Shown piece after piece: positions 42,480 to 50,638 of a stretch of 64,000 nt of DNA. The translations under genes were made by a program, and so were the position numbers. Source of the stretch: Cellulomonas fimi. Its GTDB lineage: Bacteria > Actinomycetota > Actinomycetes > Actinomycetales > Cellulomonadaceae. How positions within the stretch are numbered: the stretch's first letter is position 1; each line of letters starts with the position of its first letter. The notes below the pieces were generated by a model. The model did not search any database. It saw only the letters and a list, made by a program, of their open reading frames with translations, and was not told where the DNA came from. The stretch spans positions 1 through 64,000 of the forward strand of contig NZ_JAPESW010000008.1 in NCBI RefSeq assembly GCF_028527925.1. Reading direction: 5' to 3'.

Positions 42480-43735
42480 TGGCCCCGGCACTGCCCGACG
42501 GCGACGCCGCTCCCGACGACGGCGCGCTGCCCGCGTCCGTCGTCGCCGGGGCCGAGGGCCGCGCGTTCGGCGTCTACCTGCACGTGCCGTTCTGCACGGT
42601 CCGCTGCGGGTACTGCGACTTCAACACGTACACCGCGACCGAGCTCGGGGCAGGCGCCAGCCAGTCGTCCTACGCGTCGACGGCGCTCGCCGAGATCGAT
42701 CTCGCCGGGCGCGTGCTCGCCGCGGCCGACCTGCCCGCCCGGCCCGTCTCGACGGTGTTCGTCGGCGGCGGCACGCCGACCGTCCTCCCCGTCGACGACC
42801 TCGCGCGCCTGCTGGGCGGTGTGCGCGACACGTGGGGCCTCGCTCCCGGTGTCGAGGTGACGACCGAGGCCAACCCCGACTCGGTGACGCCCGAGTCGCT
42901 CGCGGGGCTCGCGGCGGCGGGCTACACGCGCGTGTCGTTCGGCATGCAGTCCGCGGTCCCGCACGTGCTCGCGACGCTCGATCGCACGCACGACCCGCGC
43001 CGCATCCCCGACGTCGTCCGGTGGGCGCGCGACGCCGGGCTCGCGGTCTCGCTCGACCTCATCTACGGCACGCCCGGCGAGTCCCTCGACGACTGGCGCA
43101 CGAGCGTCGAGACGGCCCTCGCGACCGGCGTCGACCACGTGTCCGCGTACGCGCTCGTCGTCGAGGAGGGCACGCGCATGGCCGTGCAGGTGCGTCGCGG
43201 CGAGCTCCCGCCCACCGACCCCGACGACCAGGCCGCGAAGTACGAGCTCGCGGACGACCTGCTCGCCGGCGCAGGGCTCGGCTGGTACGAGGTGAGCAAC
43301 TGGGCGCGCACCCCCGCCGACGCGTGCCGGCACAACCTCGCGTACTGGCGCGGCGACGACTGGTGGGGGATCGGGCCGGGCGCGCACAGCCACGTCGGGG
43401 GCGTGCGCTGGTGGAACGTCAAGCACCCGCGTGCCTACGCCGACCGCCTGGCGCGGGGGCTGAGCCCCGCCGCGGGGCGCGAGACCGTCGACGGTGAGTC
43501 GGCGGCGCTCGAACGCCTCATGCTCGGTGTCCGCATGGCTGAGGGCCTGCCGATCGCCGACCTCCCGGCCGGCGCACGCCGCGAGGTCGCGGGCCTCGTC
43601 GCCGACGGGCTCGTCGACGGTCGCGCCGCGCTCGCGCGCCCCGCGGCCGGCGGCTCGTCGCCCGCAGGCCGGATCGTCCTGACGCGTCGCGGACGGCTGC
43701 TCGCCGACGCCGTCGTGCGGACGCTCGCCGCCTGA
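42479..43735 (+). CDS. hemW: Radical SAM heme chaperone HemW
   Basis: 418 residues. Iron-sulfur motif CTVRCGYC at about residues 39-46 (CxxxCxxC), preceded by YLHVPFCTVRC and followed by GGGTPT (SAM glycine-rich motif), MQSA and the C-terminal HemN_C-type region (LMLGVRMAEGLPI). HemW inserts heme into client proteins and lacks the coproporphyrinogen dehydrogenase activity of HemN. ATG overlaps the preceding TGA. The lepA-hemW order is common; hrcA-dnaJ-rsmE, usually next, begins 3.3 kb on, after an inserted group of membrane-protein genes. Confidence 0.95.
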   Translation: MAPALPDGDAAPDDGALPASVVAGAEGRAFGVYLHVPFCTVRCGYCDFNTYTATELGAGASQSSYASTALAEIDLAGRVLAAADLPARPVSTVFVGGGTPTVLPVDDLARLLGGVRDTWGLAPGVEVTTEANPDSVTPESLAGLAAAGYTRVSFGMQSAVPHVLATLDRTHDPRRIPDVVRWARDAGLAVSLDLIYGTPGESLDDWRTSVETALATGVDHVSAYALVVEEGTRMAVQVRRGELPPTDPDDQAAKYELADDLLAGAGLGWYEVSNWARTPADACRHNLAYWRGDDWWGIGPGAHSHVGGVRWWNVKHPRAYADRLARGLSPAAGRETVDGESAALERLMLGVRMAEGLPIADLPAGARREVAGLVADGLVDGRAALARPAAGGSSPAGRIVLTRRGRLLADAVVRTLAA

Positions 43736-43740
43736 CGCGA

Positions 43741-43775
43741 CGAGGGCGCCACCCGCGGAACGGGAGACGCCCTCG
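43741..43775. terminator. Bidirectional hairpin between hemW and a DUF4870 gene
   Basis: CGAGGGCG and CGCCCTCG form 8-bp perfect arms around a 19-base loop, between convergent stop codons. Confidence 0.55.
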
Positions 43776-43796
43776 ACGTGAGGTGTGCTGCGGGTG

Positions 43797-44315
43797 TCAG
43801 TTCACCATGCGGATGTTCACCGGGTAGCGGTACCACTCCCAGCGGCTCGTGGCCACGGCGGCCAGGATGCCGAAGACGAGCTGCACGACCCACACCGCGA
43901 GGATGATGAGCACGCCGATGCCGATGACGCTGAGGATGCCGCCGACCACGTAGGCGATGAGGAGCGTGAGCTGGAAGTTCAGCGACTCCTTCGCGTGGTG
44001 CTCGAGGAACGGGCCACGGCCGCGGAACACGAGCCAGATGACCAGCGGGGCGATGAAGCCCACGCCCACGAGCGGCAGGAGGTGGGCGACGATGGCCCAC
44101 GTCTTCTCGTCGTCGGGCCGCAGCGGCGCCGCGGGCTGCGCGTAGCCGGCCGGGGCGCCCTGCGGGGCACCCGCGTAGGGCTGCTGGGCGCCGTACTGCG
44201 CGCCGTAGGGCTGCTGAGCGCCGGACGGCTGGCCGGCGGGCTCACCCGCGGGCTGGCCTGCTGCGGCGTTCGGGTCGGGCTGCTTGGCCCACGGGTCGGG
44301 CTGCGGGGTGGTCAT
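43797..44315 (-). CDS. DUF4870 membrane protein with Gln/Pro-rich N-terminus
   Basis: 172 residues. The first about 70 are low complexity (Pro, Gln, Gly, Ala; GAQQPYGAQYG repeats). The DUF4870 part follows: WAIVAHLLPLVGVGFIAPLVIWLVF, RGPFLEHHAKESLNFQLTLL and a terminal WEWYRYPVNIRMVN, with about four membrane helices. Function unknown. It overlaps the upstream paralogue by ATGA; the two are co-transcribed. The stop is 61 bp from the convergent hemW stop. Confidence 0.88.
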   Translation of the reverse strand: MTTPQPDPWAKQPDPNAAAGQPAGEPAGQPSGAQQPYGAQYGAQQPYAGAPQGAPAGYAQPAAPLRPDDEKTWAIVAHLLPLVGVGFIAPLVIWLVFRGRGPFLEHHAKESLNFQLTLLIAYVVGGILSVIGIGVLIILAVWVVQLVFGILAAVATSRWEWYRYPVNIRMVN

Positions 44316-44692
44316 CGCACGAGCTCCAGCGAGAAGGGGTAACGGTACGAGCCGCCCTTGTTGACGGCTACGGCTGCGAGGATCGACAGGACGAGGCTGA
44401 TGATGCCGATGCCGATGATCGCGATCCAGCCGATCACTCCGATGGCGGGCAGGTTCTCGACGATCTTGGCGACGACGAGTCCCACCAGCAGCGTGAGCTG
44501 GAAGTTGAGGGCGACGCGGGCCTGCTCGGCCGCCTGGCCGCCGCGCTCGCGGTGCACGAGCCAGATGACGAGCGCCGGGACCCAGCCGATGAAGAAGTAG
44601 GCGAGGATCCCGCCGAGGTGGGCGAGCGTCGCCCACGTGCGGGCCTGGTCCGCGCCGGGCGGGTGGTGGACCGGCTGCTGCTCGTACGACAT
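44312..44692 (-). CDS. DUF4870 membrane protein (paralogue)
   Basis: 126 residues; a short N-terminus (MSYEQQPVHHPPG) and the same DUF4870 core (WATLAHLGGILAYF, ALNFQLTLLVGLVVAKI, SYRYPFSLELVR). Several membrane helices. Good ribosome binding site (GAGGAGCG). Tandem pair with the gene downstream, suggesting a heteromeric membrane complex of unknown role. Confidence 0.88.
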   Translation of the reverse strand: MSYEQQPVHHPPGADQARTWATLAHLGGILAYFFIGWVPALVIWLVHRERGGQAAEQARVALNFQLTLLVGLVVAKIVENLPAIGVIGWIAIIGIGIISLVLSILAAVAVNKGGSYRYPFSLELVR

Positions 44693-44793
44693 CGCGCTCC
44701 TCGGTGCAGGTGCCGACCGGCGCGGGGCCGGCCGAGGTGTGGCGGGCCTGGTGGCCGCGTGCCTGACCGCGTCGGGGCGGGCGAGGCAGCGCG

Positions 44794-44799
44794 AGCCTA
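44794..44799 (-). promoter_or_regulatory. -10 hexamer TAGGCT of the DUF4870 pair
   Basis: Minus-strand TAGGCT about 100 bases before ATG 44692, giving a leader with a ribosome binding site; an alternative nearer promoter was not seen. Confidence 0.3.
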
Positions 44800-44862
44800 C
44801 CGATCCCGGGGGACGCGCGCCCAGGGTTCGGCGGGGGTGAGATGTCCGATCCGCGCGGTTCC

Positions 44863-44892
44863 TTGACACGTCGTGCGCCGCGCCGATTCGAT
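44863..44892 (+). promoter_or_regulatory. Promoter TTGACA with ATTCGA/TTCGAT at 17-18 bases
   Basis: TTGACA at 44863-44868 is a perfect -35; the -10 is weak. It is 38-67 bases before ATG 44930, which has AGGAGG. Confidence 0.5.
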
Positions 44893-44929
44893 CCGACTGG
44901 GCGAGCCTGCCCGCGACAGGAGGCGACGC

Positions 44930-45955
44930 ATGAGCGAGAACCCCGGCGGAGAGCGCCGCGACGACGAGCAGCGGCCCGACGTGCCGCTCGACAAGCCCAC
45001 GCCCCCGCAGCCGGAGGCCACGCCGCCCGCCGACGGTGCGTACCCGCCACCGCCCGCACCCGCGCCCGGCGGCTACCCGCCGCCGCCCGCGCCTGGGGGC
45101 TACCCGCCGCCGCCTGCGCCTGGGGGCTACCCGCCGCCTGCCGCGCAGGGCGCGTACCCGCCCCCGGCGCCCGGTGGCCCCGGGTACGGCCAGACGCCTC
45201 CCGCCGGCGGCTACCCCCCGCCGGCGGGCTATCCGGCACCGGCGGGTTACGGGCCGCCGTCGTCCACCGCGCCGATCGGCGAGTCGCTGCAGTACGGCTG
45301 GCAGAAGTTCACGACCAACGGCGGCGTGTTCGTCGCGGCCACCCTCATCTGGCTCGCGATCGCGGCGGTCGTCGTCTTCCTGGTGACGCTGGTGTTCGGC
45401 GGGCTCTCGGCGCTCGCGGACCCGGACGGCGACGGCGTCCCGAACGGGATGGGGCTCGGCTTCTCGTTCGGCTTCGTCGTCATCTACACCGTCGCGTGGC
45501 TCGTGGCGTACCTCGTCCAGGCCGCGTTCGTGCGGGTGTCGCTCAACCTCACGTACGGCAGGCCGGTCGCCCTCGGCGACTTCTTCCGCTTCGAGAGCTC
45601 GGGTCCGGTGGTCCTGACGGCGCTGCTGCTGGCCGCGGTCAACCTCGTCGTGGGCCTCGTGGCGTGGATCCCGCTGATCGGCTGGCTCGTGAGCGTCGCG
45701 GCGAACCTGCTCGTGCTGTTCACGCTGTGGTTCGTCATCGACAAGCAGCTCAGCCCCGTCGACGCGCTGCGCTCGAGCGTGCAGCTCGTGACCTCGAACC
45801 TCGCGACGACGGTCCTGTTCTACCTGGTGGGCGGAGCCATCATCTGGGCGGGCGCGATCCTGTGCGGCGTCGGCCTGCTGGTCGCCGTCCCGATCGTGCT
45901 GGTGGCGACGTCGTACCTGTACCGGCGTCTGCTCGGGGAGCCGATCGCGCCCTGA
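44930..45955 (+). CDS. Pro/Gly/Tyr-rich multi-pass membrane protein
   Basis: 341 residues. The first about 110 are a disordered Pro/Gly/Tyr segment with GGYPPPPAP repeats encoded by 27-bp tandem units, then a membrane domain with about five to six helices (GVFVAATLIWLAIAAVVVFLV, VVLTALLLAAVNLVVGLVAWIPLIG in two blocks, WAGAILCGVGLLVAVPIVLV). The core resembles DUF975/glycerophosphoryl-diester-type membrane proteins but no family is certain. Strong AGGAGG ribosome binding site. Head-to-head with the DUF4870 pair, and the Pro-rich heads of both genes suggest related membrane scaffolding. Confidence 0.85.
   Translation: MSENPGGERRDDEQRPDVPLDKPTPPQPEATPPADGAYPPPPAPAPGGYPPPPAPGGYPPPPAPGGYPPPAAQGAYPPPAPGGPGYGQTPPAGGYPPPAGYPAPAGYGPPSSTAPIGESLQYGWQKFTTNGGVFVAATLIWLAIAAVVVFLVTLVFGGLSALADPDGDGVPNGMGLGFSFGFVVIYTVAWLVAYLVQAAFVRVSLNLTYGRPVALGDFFRFESSGPVVLTALLLAAVNLVVGLVAWIPLIGWLVSVAANLLVLFTLWFVIDKQLSPVDALRSSVQLVTSNLATTVLFYLVGGAIIWAGAILCGVGLLVAVPIVLVATSYLYRRLLGEPIAP
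45071..45139 (+). repeat. 27-bp tandem repeats in the Pro-rich head
   Basis: Two units at 45071-45097 and 45098-45124 differ at one base; a partial third follows. Each codes GYPPPPAPG, so repeat changes keep frame. Confidence 0.85.
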
Positions 45956-45975
45956 CGACACACCGGACGGCGCGC

Positions 45976-46014
45976 ACGACGCCCCGCCCCGGACCGCGAG
46001 GGGCGGGGCGTCGT
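45976..46014. terminator. Strong bidirectional hairpin before DUF3097
   Basis: Perfect 15-bp arms ACGACGCCCCGCCCC / GGGGCGGGGCGTCGT with a 9-base loop, between convergent stops; the right arm touches the DUF3097 stop codon. Confidence 0.85.
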
Positions 46015-46871
46015 CACGCCGTGACGAAGTCGATGAGCTCCTCGACCCGGCCCAGCAGGCTCGGCTCGAGGTCGGCGTAGGTGCGGACGCTCCCGAGGAT
46101 CCGCTTCCAGGCGTGCGCGACGTCGGCCTGGTCGGCGGCCGGCCAGCCGAGCTCGCGCAGGATGCCGTGCTTCCACTCGGTGCCGCGCTCGATCGTCGGC
46201 CAGCGGTCGAGCCCGAGGCGCTGGGGTCGGACCGCCTGCCACACGTCGACGTACGGGTGGCCGAGCACGAGCACGGTCCCGGCGGCGGCCGAGCGCGTGA
46301 CCTCGGCGGCGATCCGGCTCTCCTTGGACCCGGGCACGAGGTGGTCGACGAGGACGCCGAGGCGACGTCCGGGGCCGGGCGCGAACGCGCGCACCGCGTC
46401 GGGCAGGTGGTCGACGCCGTCGAGCAGCTCGACGACGACGCCCTCGAGCCGCAGGTCGTCGCCCCACACCTTCTCGACGAGCTCGGCGTCGTGCCTGCCC
46501 TCGACCCAGATCCTGCTGCCGCGCGCGACGCGCGCCTGCGCACCCTGCACCGCGCGTGAGCCGGACGCGGTCCGGGTCGGGGCGGCCGGCGCGGTCGCGC
46601 GGACGGCGGCGGTGAGCTCGACGGGCTCGCCGTCGACCCAGAACCCCGGTCCGAGCGGGAAGGTGCGCGTCCGGCCGCGCCGGTCCTCGAGCACGACGAC
46701 GTGCATCCCGCCCGACTTCTCGACGCGGACGACCGCGCCGACCCAGCCCGTCGTCACCTCCTCGACCACGAGGCCGACGTCGGCGGCCTGCGGCCGTGAC
46801 GTGCGGGCCGGGCGGTGGTGGGCGGAGCCGGAGCCCCCGAGCACGTCCGAGCCGTAGCGGTCCTGAGTCAC
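46014..46871 (-). CDS. DUF3097 family protein
   Basis: 285 residues, a family found mostly in actinomycetes. It begins VTQDRYGSDVL, then VGAVVRVEKSGGMHVVVLEDRRGRTRTFPLG (in blocks), GFWVDGEPVEL, SRIWVEGRHDAELVEKVWGDDLR (Toprim-like acidic run), VLVDHLVPGSKESRI and VLGHPYVDVWQAV. The E...DAELVEKVWG region and the VDHLVPG...HPYVDVWQ motifs look like a Toprim-type nuclease or primase fold, but no function is known. GTG 46871 with TAGAGT at leaderless distance. Divergent from hrcA. Confidence 0.9.
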   Translation of the reverse strand: MTQDRYGSDVLGGSGSAHHRPARTSRPQAADVGLVVEEVTTGWVGAVVRVEKSGGMHVVVLEDRRGRTRTFPLGPGFWVDGEPVELTAAVRATAPAAPTRTASGSRAVQGAQARVARGSRIWVEGRHDAELVEKVWGDDLRLEGVVVELLDGVDHLPDAVRAFAPGPGRRLGVLVDHLVPGSKESRIAAEVTRSAAAGTVLVLGHPYVDVWQAVRPQRLGLDRWPTIERGTEWKHGILRELGWPAADQADVAHAWKRILGSVRTYADLEPSLLGRVEELIDFVTA

Positions 46872-46878
46872 GCGCGGC

Positions 46879-46884
46879 ACTCTA
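46879..46884 (-). promoter_or_regulatory. -10 hexamer TAGAGT of DUF3097
   Basis: Minus-strand TAGAGT ends 7 bases before GTG 46871; leaderless spacing. Confidence 0.4.
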
Positions 46885-46925
46885 GGGCGCCGGTGCACGC
46901 GCCGCCGGCACGTCGGGGGCGCGGC

Positions 46926-46958
46926 GTAGGATTGGCACTCGTGCACGGCGAGTGCTAC
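46926..46958 (+). promoter_or_regulatory. hrcA promoter with CIRCE operator
   Basis: CIRCE (TTGGCACTC-N9-GAGTGCTAC, positions 46932-46958) matches the consensus TTAGCACTC-N9-GAGTGCTAA with two changes. TAGGAT at 46926-46931 is the probable -10, placing the operator at the transcription start: HrcA repressing its own operon. Confidence 0.92.
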
Positions 46959-46999
46959 CCGGGTCGGCGAGGCCCGGGTCCGACGCGGGGGAGGCGAGA

Positions 47000-48025
47000 G
47001 TGAGCGAGGACCGTCGGCTGGACGTGCTGCGCGCGATCGTCGAGGACTACGTCGCGACGCGCGAGCCGGTCGGGTCGCGCGCGCTCGTCGAACGGCACGC
47101 GCTGGGCGTTTCGCCCGCGACGATCCGCAACGACATGGCGGCCCTCGAGGACGCCGGGTACATCGCGCAGCCGCACACGTCGGCCGGCCGCGTGCCGACC
47201 GACAAGGGCTACCGCCTGTTCGTGGACCGGCTCACGACCGTGAAGCCGATGTCGGCGGCCGAACGGCGCGCGATCGGTGCGTTCCTCGACCACGCGGTCG
47301 ACCTCGACGACGTCGTCGACCGTGCCGTGCGGCTCATCGCGCAGCTCACCGGGCAGGTCGCGGTCGTGCAGTACCCGTCGCTGCGGCGCTCCGCGCTGCG
47401 GCACGTCGAGCTCGTCACCGTGGGCGCGCGCCACCTGCTCGTCGTGCTCATCACGGACACGGGCCGCGTCGAGCAGCGCACGCTCGAGCAGGACCACGAC
47501 GTCGACGAGGCCGTCGTGGCGCAGCTGCGCGCGCGCCTCAACGTCGCCGCGACCGGCCGCCGCCTGTCGGAGCTGCCCGACGCGTTCCGCGAGCTCCACG
47601 ACGCCTTCGCTCCCGAGGACGCCCCGCTCGTCCGCCAGGTCGTCGCGCTCGTCGAGGAGACGCTCGCGCAGGAGAGCGAGGAGCGCGTCGTGCTGGCCGG
47701 TACCGCGAACCTCGCGCGCGGCGGTGGCGTCGACTTCGCGCACACCATCGGGCCCGTGCTGGAGGCGCTCGAGGAGCAGGTCGTGCTGCTGCGCCTGCTG
47801 TCCGAGATGGCCGAGGACCAGGCCGCCGTGAGCGTGCGTATCGGCCGCGAGACGCAGCACGAGGGCCTGCTCGAGACGAGCTTCGTCACGACCGGCTACG
47901 GCGACGAGAGCGGCGCGGTCGTGGCCCGCGTCGGGTCGCTCGGCCCGCTGCGCATGGACTACCCCGGGACGATGACCGCCGTGCGCGCCGTCGCCCGCTA
48001 CCTGACCCGCATCCTCGCCGGATGA
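47000..48025 (+). CDS. hrcA: Heat-inducible transcription repressor HrcA
   Basis: 341 residues. Winged-helix N-terminus ([61 protein letters not shown], as usual) and the GAF-like repressor domain ([28 protein letters not shown]). It binds CIRCE and, with GroEL, represses heat-shock chaperones. GTG 47000 has GGGGGAGG upstream. The CIRCE 40 bp before the start shows autoregulation. dnaJ follows on the same strand. Confidence 0.97.
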   Translation: MSEDRRLDVLRAIVEDYVATREPVGSRALVERHALGVSPATIRNDMAALEDAGYIAQPHTSAGRVPTDKGYRLFVDRLTTVKPMSAAERRAIGAFLDHAVDLDDVVDRAVRLIAQLTGQVAVVQYPSLRRSALRHVELVTVGARHLLVVLITDTGRVEQRTLEQDHDVDEAVVAQLRARLNVAATGRRLSELPDAFRELHDAFAPEDAPLVRQVVALVEETLAQESEERVVLAGTANLARGGGVDFAHTIGPVLEALEEQVVLLRLLSEMAEDQAAVSVRIGRETQHEGLLETSFVTTGYGDESGAVVARVGSLGPLRMDYPGTMTAVRAVARYLTRILAG

Positions 48026-48092
48026 GCCCTCTGCGGCGTCCCCGGCCCGTCCCCACCGCGTGCCTGAGCACAGGAAGCGAGCGCACCCGAAC

Positions 48093-49220
48093 GTGACCGA
48101 CTACTACGAGATCCTCGGCGTCCCGCGCGACGCCTCGCCCGAGCAGATCAAGAAGGCGTACCGCAAGCTCGCGCGCGAGCACCACCCCGACGTCGCGGGC
48201 AGCGACGCGGCGTCCGAGGAGCGCTTCAAGGACGTGTCGCGCGCGTACGACGTGCTCTCCAACCCGGAGAAGCGCCGCGCGTACGACCTCGGTGCCGACC
48301 CGGCGTCGCCCGGCGGCGGCATGGGCGGCGGCTTCGGCTTCCAGGACATCTTCGAGACGTTCTTCGGCGCGGCCGCGGGTGCGGGCGCCCAGCGGGGGCC
48401 GATCCCGCGCGCGCGTCGCGGGCAGGACGCGCTCGTGCGCCTCGACCTCGACCTCACCGAGGTGACGTTCGGCGCGCACAAGGAGGTGCCGGTCGACACG
48501 GCTGTGCTGTGCCCGACGTGCGGCGGCTCGTGCTGCCGTCCCGGCACGTCGCCGCGCACGTGCGAGGTCTGCCACGGCCGCGGGTCGGTGCAGCGCGTCG
48601 CGCGCTCGTTCCTCGGTCAGGTCATGACGACGCAGCCGTGCGCCGCGTGCCACGGGTTCGGCACGGTCATCCCCGAGCCGTGCCCCGAGTGCTCGGGCGA
48701 GGGCCGCGTGCGCTCGCGCCGCACGCTCGGCGTCGACGTGCCCGCGGGCGTCGACACCGGGACGCGCATCAAGCTCACGGGTCAGGGCGAGGTCGGCCCG
48801 GGCGGCGGCCCCGCCGGCGACGTCTACCTCGAGGTCCACGAGCGCAAGCACGACACGTTCGTGCGCCGCGGCGACGACCTGCACGCGACGCTCCAGGTGC
48901 CGATGACCGCGGCCGCGCTGGGCACGACCCTGCAGCTCGACACCCTCGACGGCGAGCGCGAGGTCGACCTGCGCCCGGGCACGCAGCCCGCGCAGGTCGT
49001 CACGCTCAAGGGCCTCGGTGTCGGCCACCTGCACGCGGGCGGGCGCGGTGACCTGCACGTGCACGTCGAGGTGCAGGTCCCGACGGCGCTCGACGACGAG
49101 CAGGTCGAGCTGCTGCGGCGGCTCGCGGTGCTGCGCGGCGAGGAGCGTCCGGAGTCGCGGCTCGCGAGCGCGAGCAGCGGAGTGTTCGCGAAGCTGCGCG
49201 ACAAGCTCTCGGGCCGCTGA
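48093..49220 (+). CDS. dnaJ: Chaperone DnaJ (DnaJ2 type)
   Basis: 375 residues. J domain with HPD in REHHPDVAG, Gly/Phe region (GGGMGGGFGFQDIFETFFG), zinc domain with four CxxC pairs, and C-terminal substrate-binding domain (RIKLTGQGEVG, VYLEVHERKHDTFVRRGDDL). The first zinc motif ends CPTCGGSC instead of the usual CxGxG glycine, so it carries an extra Cys-Cys. It stimulates DnaK. Lies in the hrcA-dnaJ-rsmE order typical of actinomycetes; GTG 48093 gives the standard VTDYYEILGV N-terminus. Confidence 0.96.
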   Translation: MTDYYEILGVPRDASPEQIKKAYRKLAREHHPDVAGSDAASEERFKDVSRAYDVLSNPEKRRAYDLGADPASPGGGMGGGFGFQDIFETFFGAAAGAGAQRGPIPRARRGQDALVRLDLDLTEVTFGAHKEVPVDTAVLCPTCGGSCCRPGTSPRTCEVCHGRGSVQRVARSFLGQVMTTQPCAACHGFGTVIPEPCPECSGEGRVRSRRTLGVDVPAGVDTGTRIKLTGQGEVGPGGGPAGDVYLEVHERKHDTFVRRGDDLHATLQVPMTAAALGTTLQLDTLDGEREVDLRPGTQPAQVVTLKGLGVGHLHAGGRGDLHVHVEVQVPTALDDEQVELLRRLAVLRGEERPESRLASASSGVFAKLRDKLSGR

Positions 49221-49221
49221 G

Positions 49222-49992
49222 GTGAGCGCACCCGTCTTCCTCGCGGAGCCGGGGACGCTCGCGGGCGTAGCCGCGGGCGGCACGTTCCTGCTCGACGGCT
49301 CCGAGGGTCGGCACGCGGGCGTGGTGCAGCGCCGTGGGCCGGGGGAGCGGGTCGACGTGGTCGACGGCGCGGGCGTGCGGCTGGTCGGCGTCGTCGAGTC
49401 CGTCGGCGGCGAGGGCGTGCTGCTGCGCGTCGACGACGTCGTGGTCGAGCCCCCGCCCGACGTCGCGCTCGTGCTCGTGCAGGCGCTCGCGAAGGGCGAC
49501 CGCGACGAGCAGGCGATCGAGGCGGCGACCGAGGTCGGGGCCGACGGCGTCCTGCCGTGGCAGGCGGACCGGTCGATCGTCGTGTGGCGCGGCGAGCGCG
49601 CCGCGAAGAGCCGTGCCCGCTGGCTCGGCACCGTCCGGGCGGCCGCGAAGCAGTCTCGTCGCGCGCGCGTGCCGGAGGTCGGGACGGCGGTCGACTCGCG
49701 TGCGCTCGCGCAGCGCGTGCGGGCTGCCGTCGACGCCGGGGGAGCCGCGCTGGTCCTGCACGAGGAGGCGACGCTCCCGATCGCGGCGGTGGGGCTGCCG
49801 GACGCCGGAGCGCCGGGTCGCGAGTGCCTCGTCGTCGTCGGGCCCGAGGGCGGGATCGGGGACGACGAGCTCGCCCGCCTCGTCGACGCGGGCGCGGTCG
49901 CGGTCCGCCTCGGCCCGCACGTGCTGCGCACCTCGACGGCCGGCCCGGTCGCCCTCGCGCTCCTCGCGCAGCGCCTCGGCCGCTGGGCGTAG
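49222..49992 (+). CDS. rsmE: 16S rRNA (uracil-1498-N3)-methyltransferase RsmE
   Basis: 256 residues. N-terminal PUA-like part (GTFLLDGSEGRHAGVVQRRGPGERV, in two blocks) and SPOUT methyltransferase core: ALAKGDRDEQAIEAATEVGAD, KSRARWLGTVRAAAKQSRRARVPEV and the knot motif VVGPEGGIGDDEL...LGPHVLRTSTAGPVAL. It methylates U1498 in the decoding centre. GTG 49222 directly follows the dnaJ stop. Confidence 0.96.
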   Translation: MSAPVFLAEPGTLAGVAAGGTFLLDGSEGRHAGVVQRRGPGERVDVVDGAGVRLVGVVESVGGEGVLLRVDDVVVEPPPDVALVLVQALAKGDRDEQAIEAATEVGADGVLPWQADRSIVVWRGERAAKSRARWLGTVRAAAKQSRRARVPEVGTAVDSRALAQRVRAAVDAGGAALVLHEEATLPIAAVGLPDAGAPGRECLVVVGPEGGIGDDELARLVDAGAVAVRLGPHVLRTSTAGPVALALLAQRLGRWA

Positions 49993-50056
49993 GCCGCACC
50001 CACGGCCCCGGCGCGTGAGAGCCTCGGTCGCGACGACGCGACACCGGGGGTGACCG

Positions 50057-50565
50057 ATGGCGGAGCGGTGGCTGGTCCGTGAGGCCGCAGACGACGACGT
50101 GGCGGCCGTGTGCGCCTTCGGCGACCGGGTGGTCCGCGCGCACTACGCCCCGCTGATCGGCGACCGGGCCGCGACCGCGCAGGTCGAGCAGTGGTGGACG
50201 CCGCAGCAGATCGGTGGGGCCGTCGCCGCGGGGCTGGTCACGGTCGCCGAGCACGACGGCGAGATCGTCGGGGTCGCGCAGCGCGGCCGCCACGGCGACG
50301 ACCACGTCCTGTACAAGCTGTACCTCGACGCGCAGCACCGTGGCGCAGGGCTCGGCCCGCGGCTCGTCGACGCGGTCGTCCGGCACCTCCCCGCAGGGAC
50401 GCGGCGGCTGTGCGTCGAGCACTTCGCGGGCAACGCCCGTGCCGGGGCGTTCTACGAGCGCGAGCGTTCGTCGTCGAGCGCGTCGAGCCGAGCACGTCGG
50501 GCGAGCGGGCCCTCGACGTGGTGTGGCGGGTGCTGCCGCTCGACGGCGGACGCGACGACGCCTGA
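50057..50565 (+). pseudogene. GNAT N-acetyltransferase with a frameshift near its 3' end
   Basis: Residues 1-134 are a normal GNAT fold (MAERWLVREAADDDVAAVCAF, HVLYKLYLDAQHRGAGLGPRLVD with the acetyl-CoA loop QHRGAGLG, CVEHFAGNARAGAFYERE). Around 50461-50466 the frame jumps: the expected F-V-V-E-R-V-E-P tail is in the -1 frame and ends at TGA 50563-50565, whereas the original frame runs on to 50596 with a low-complexity Ser/Arg tail. A single missing base explains this; it may be a real mutation or an assembly error. The active-site region is upstream of the shift. Confidence 0.65.
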
Positions 50566-50638
50566 CGCGGGGACGGCGCCACCAGGGCGCAGCTGAGGAC
50601 GGGCCGGTCCCTCGTCCGCGCGGTCCTGGCGCGCCGGG

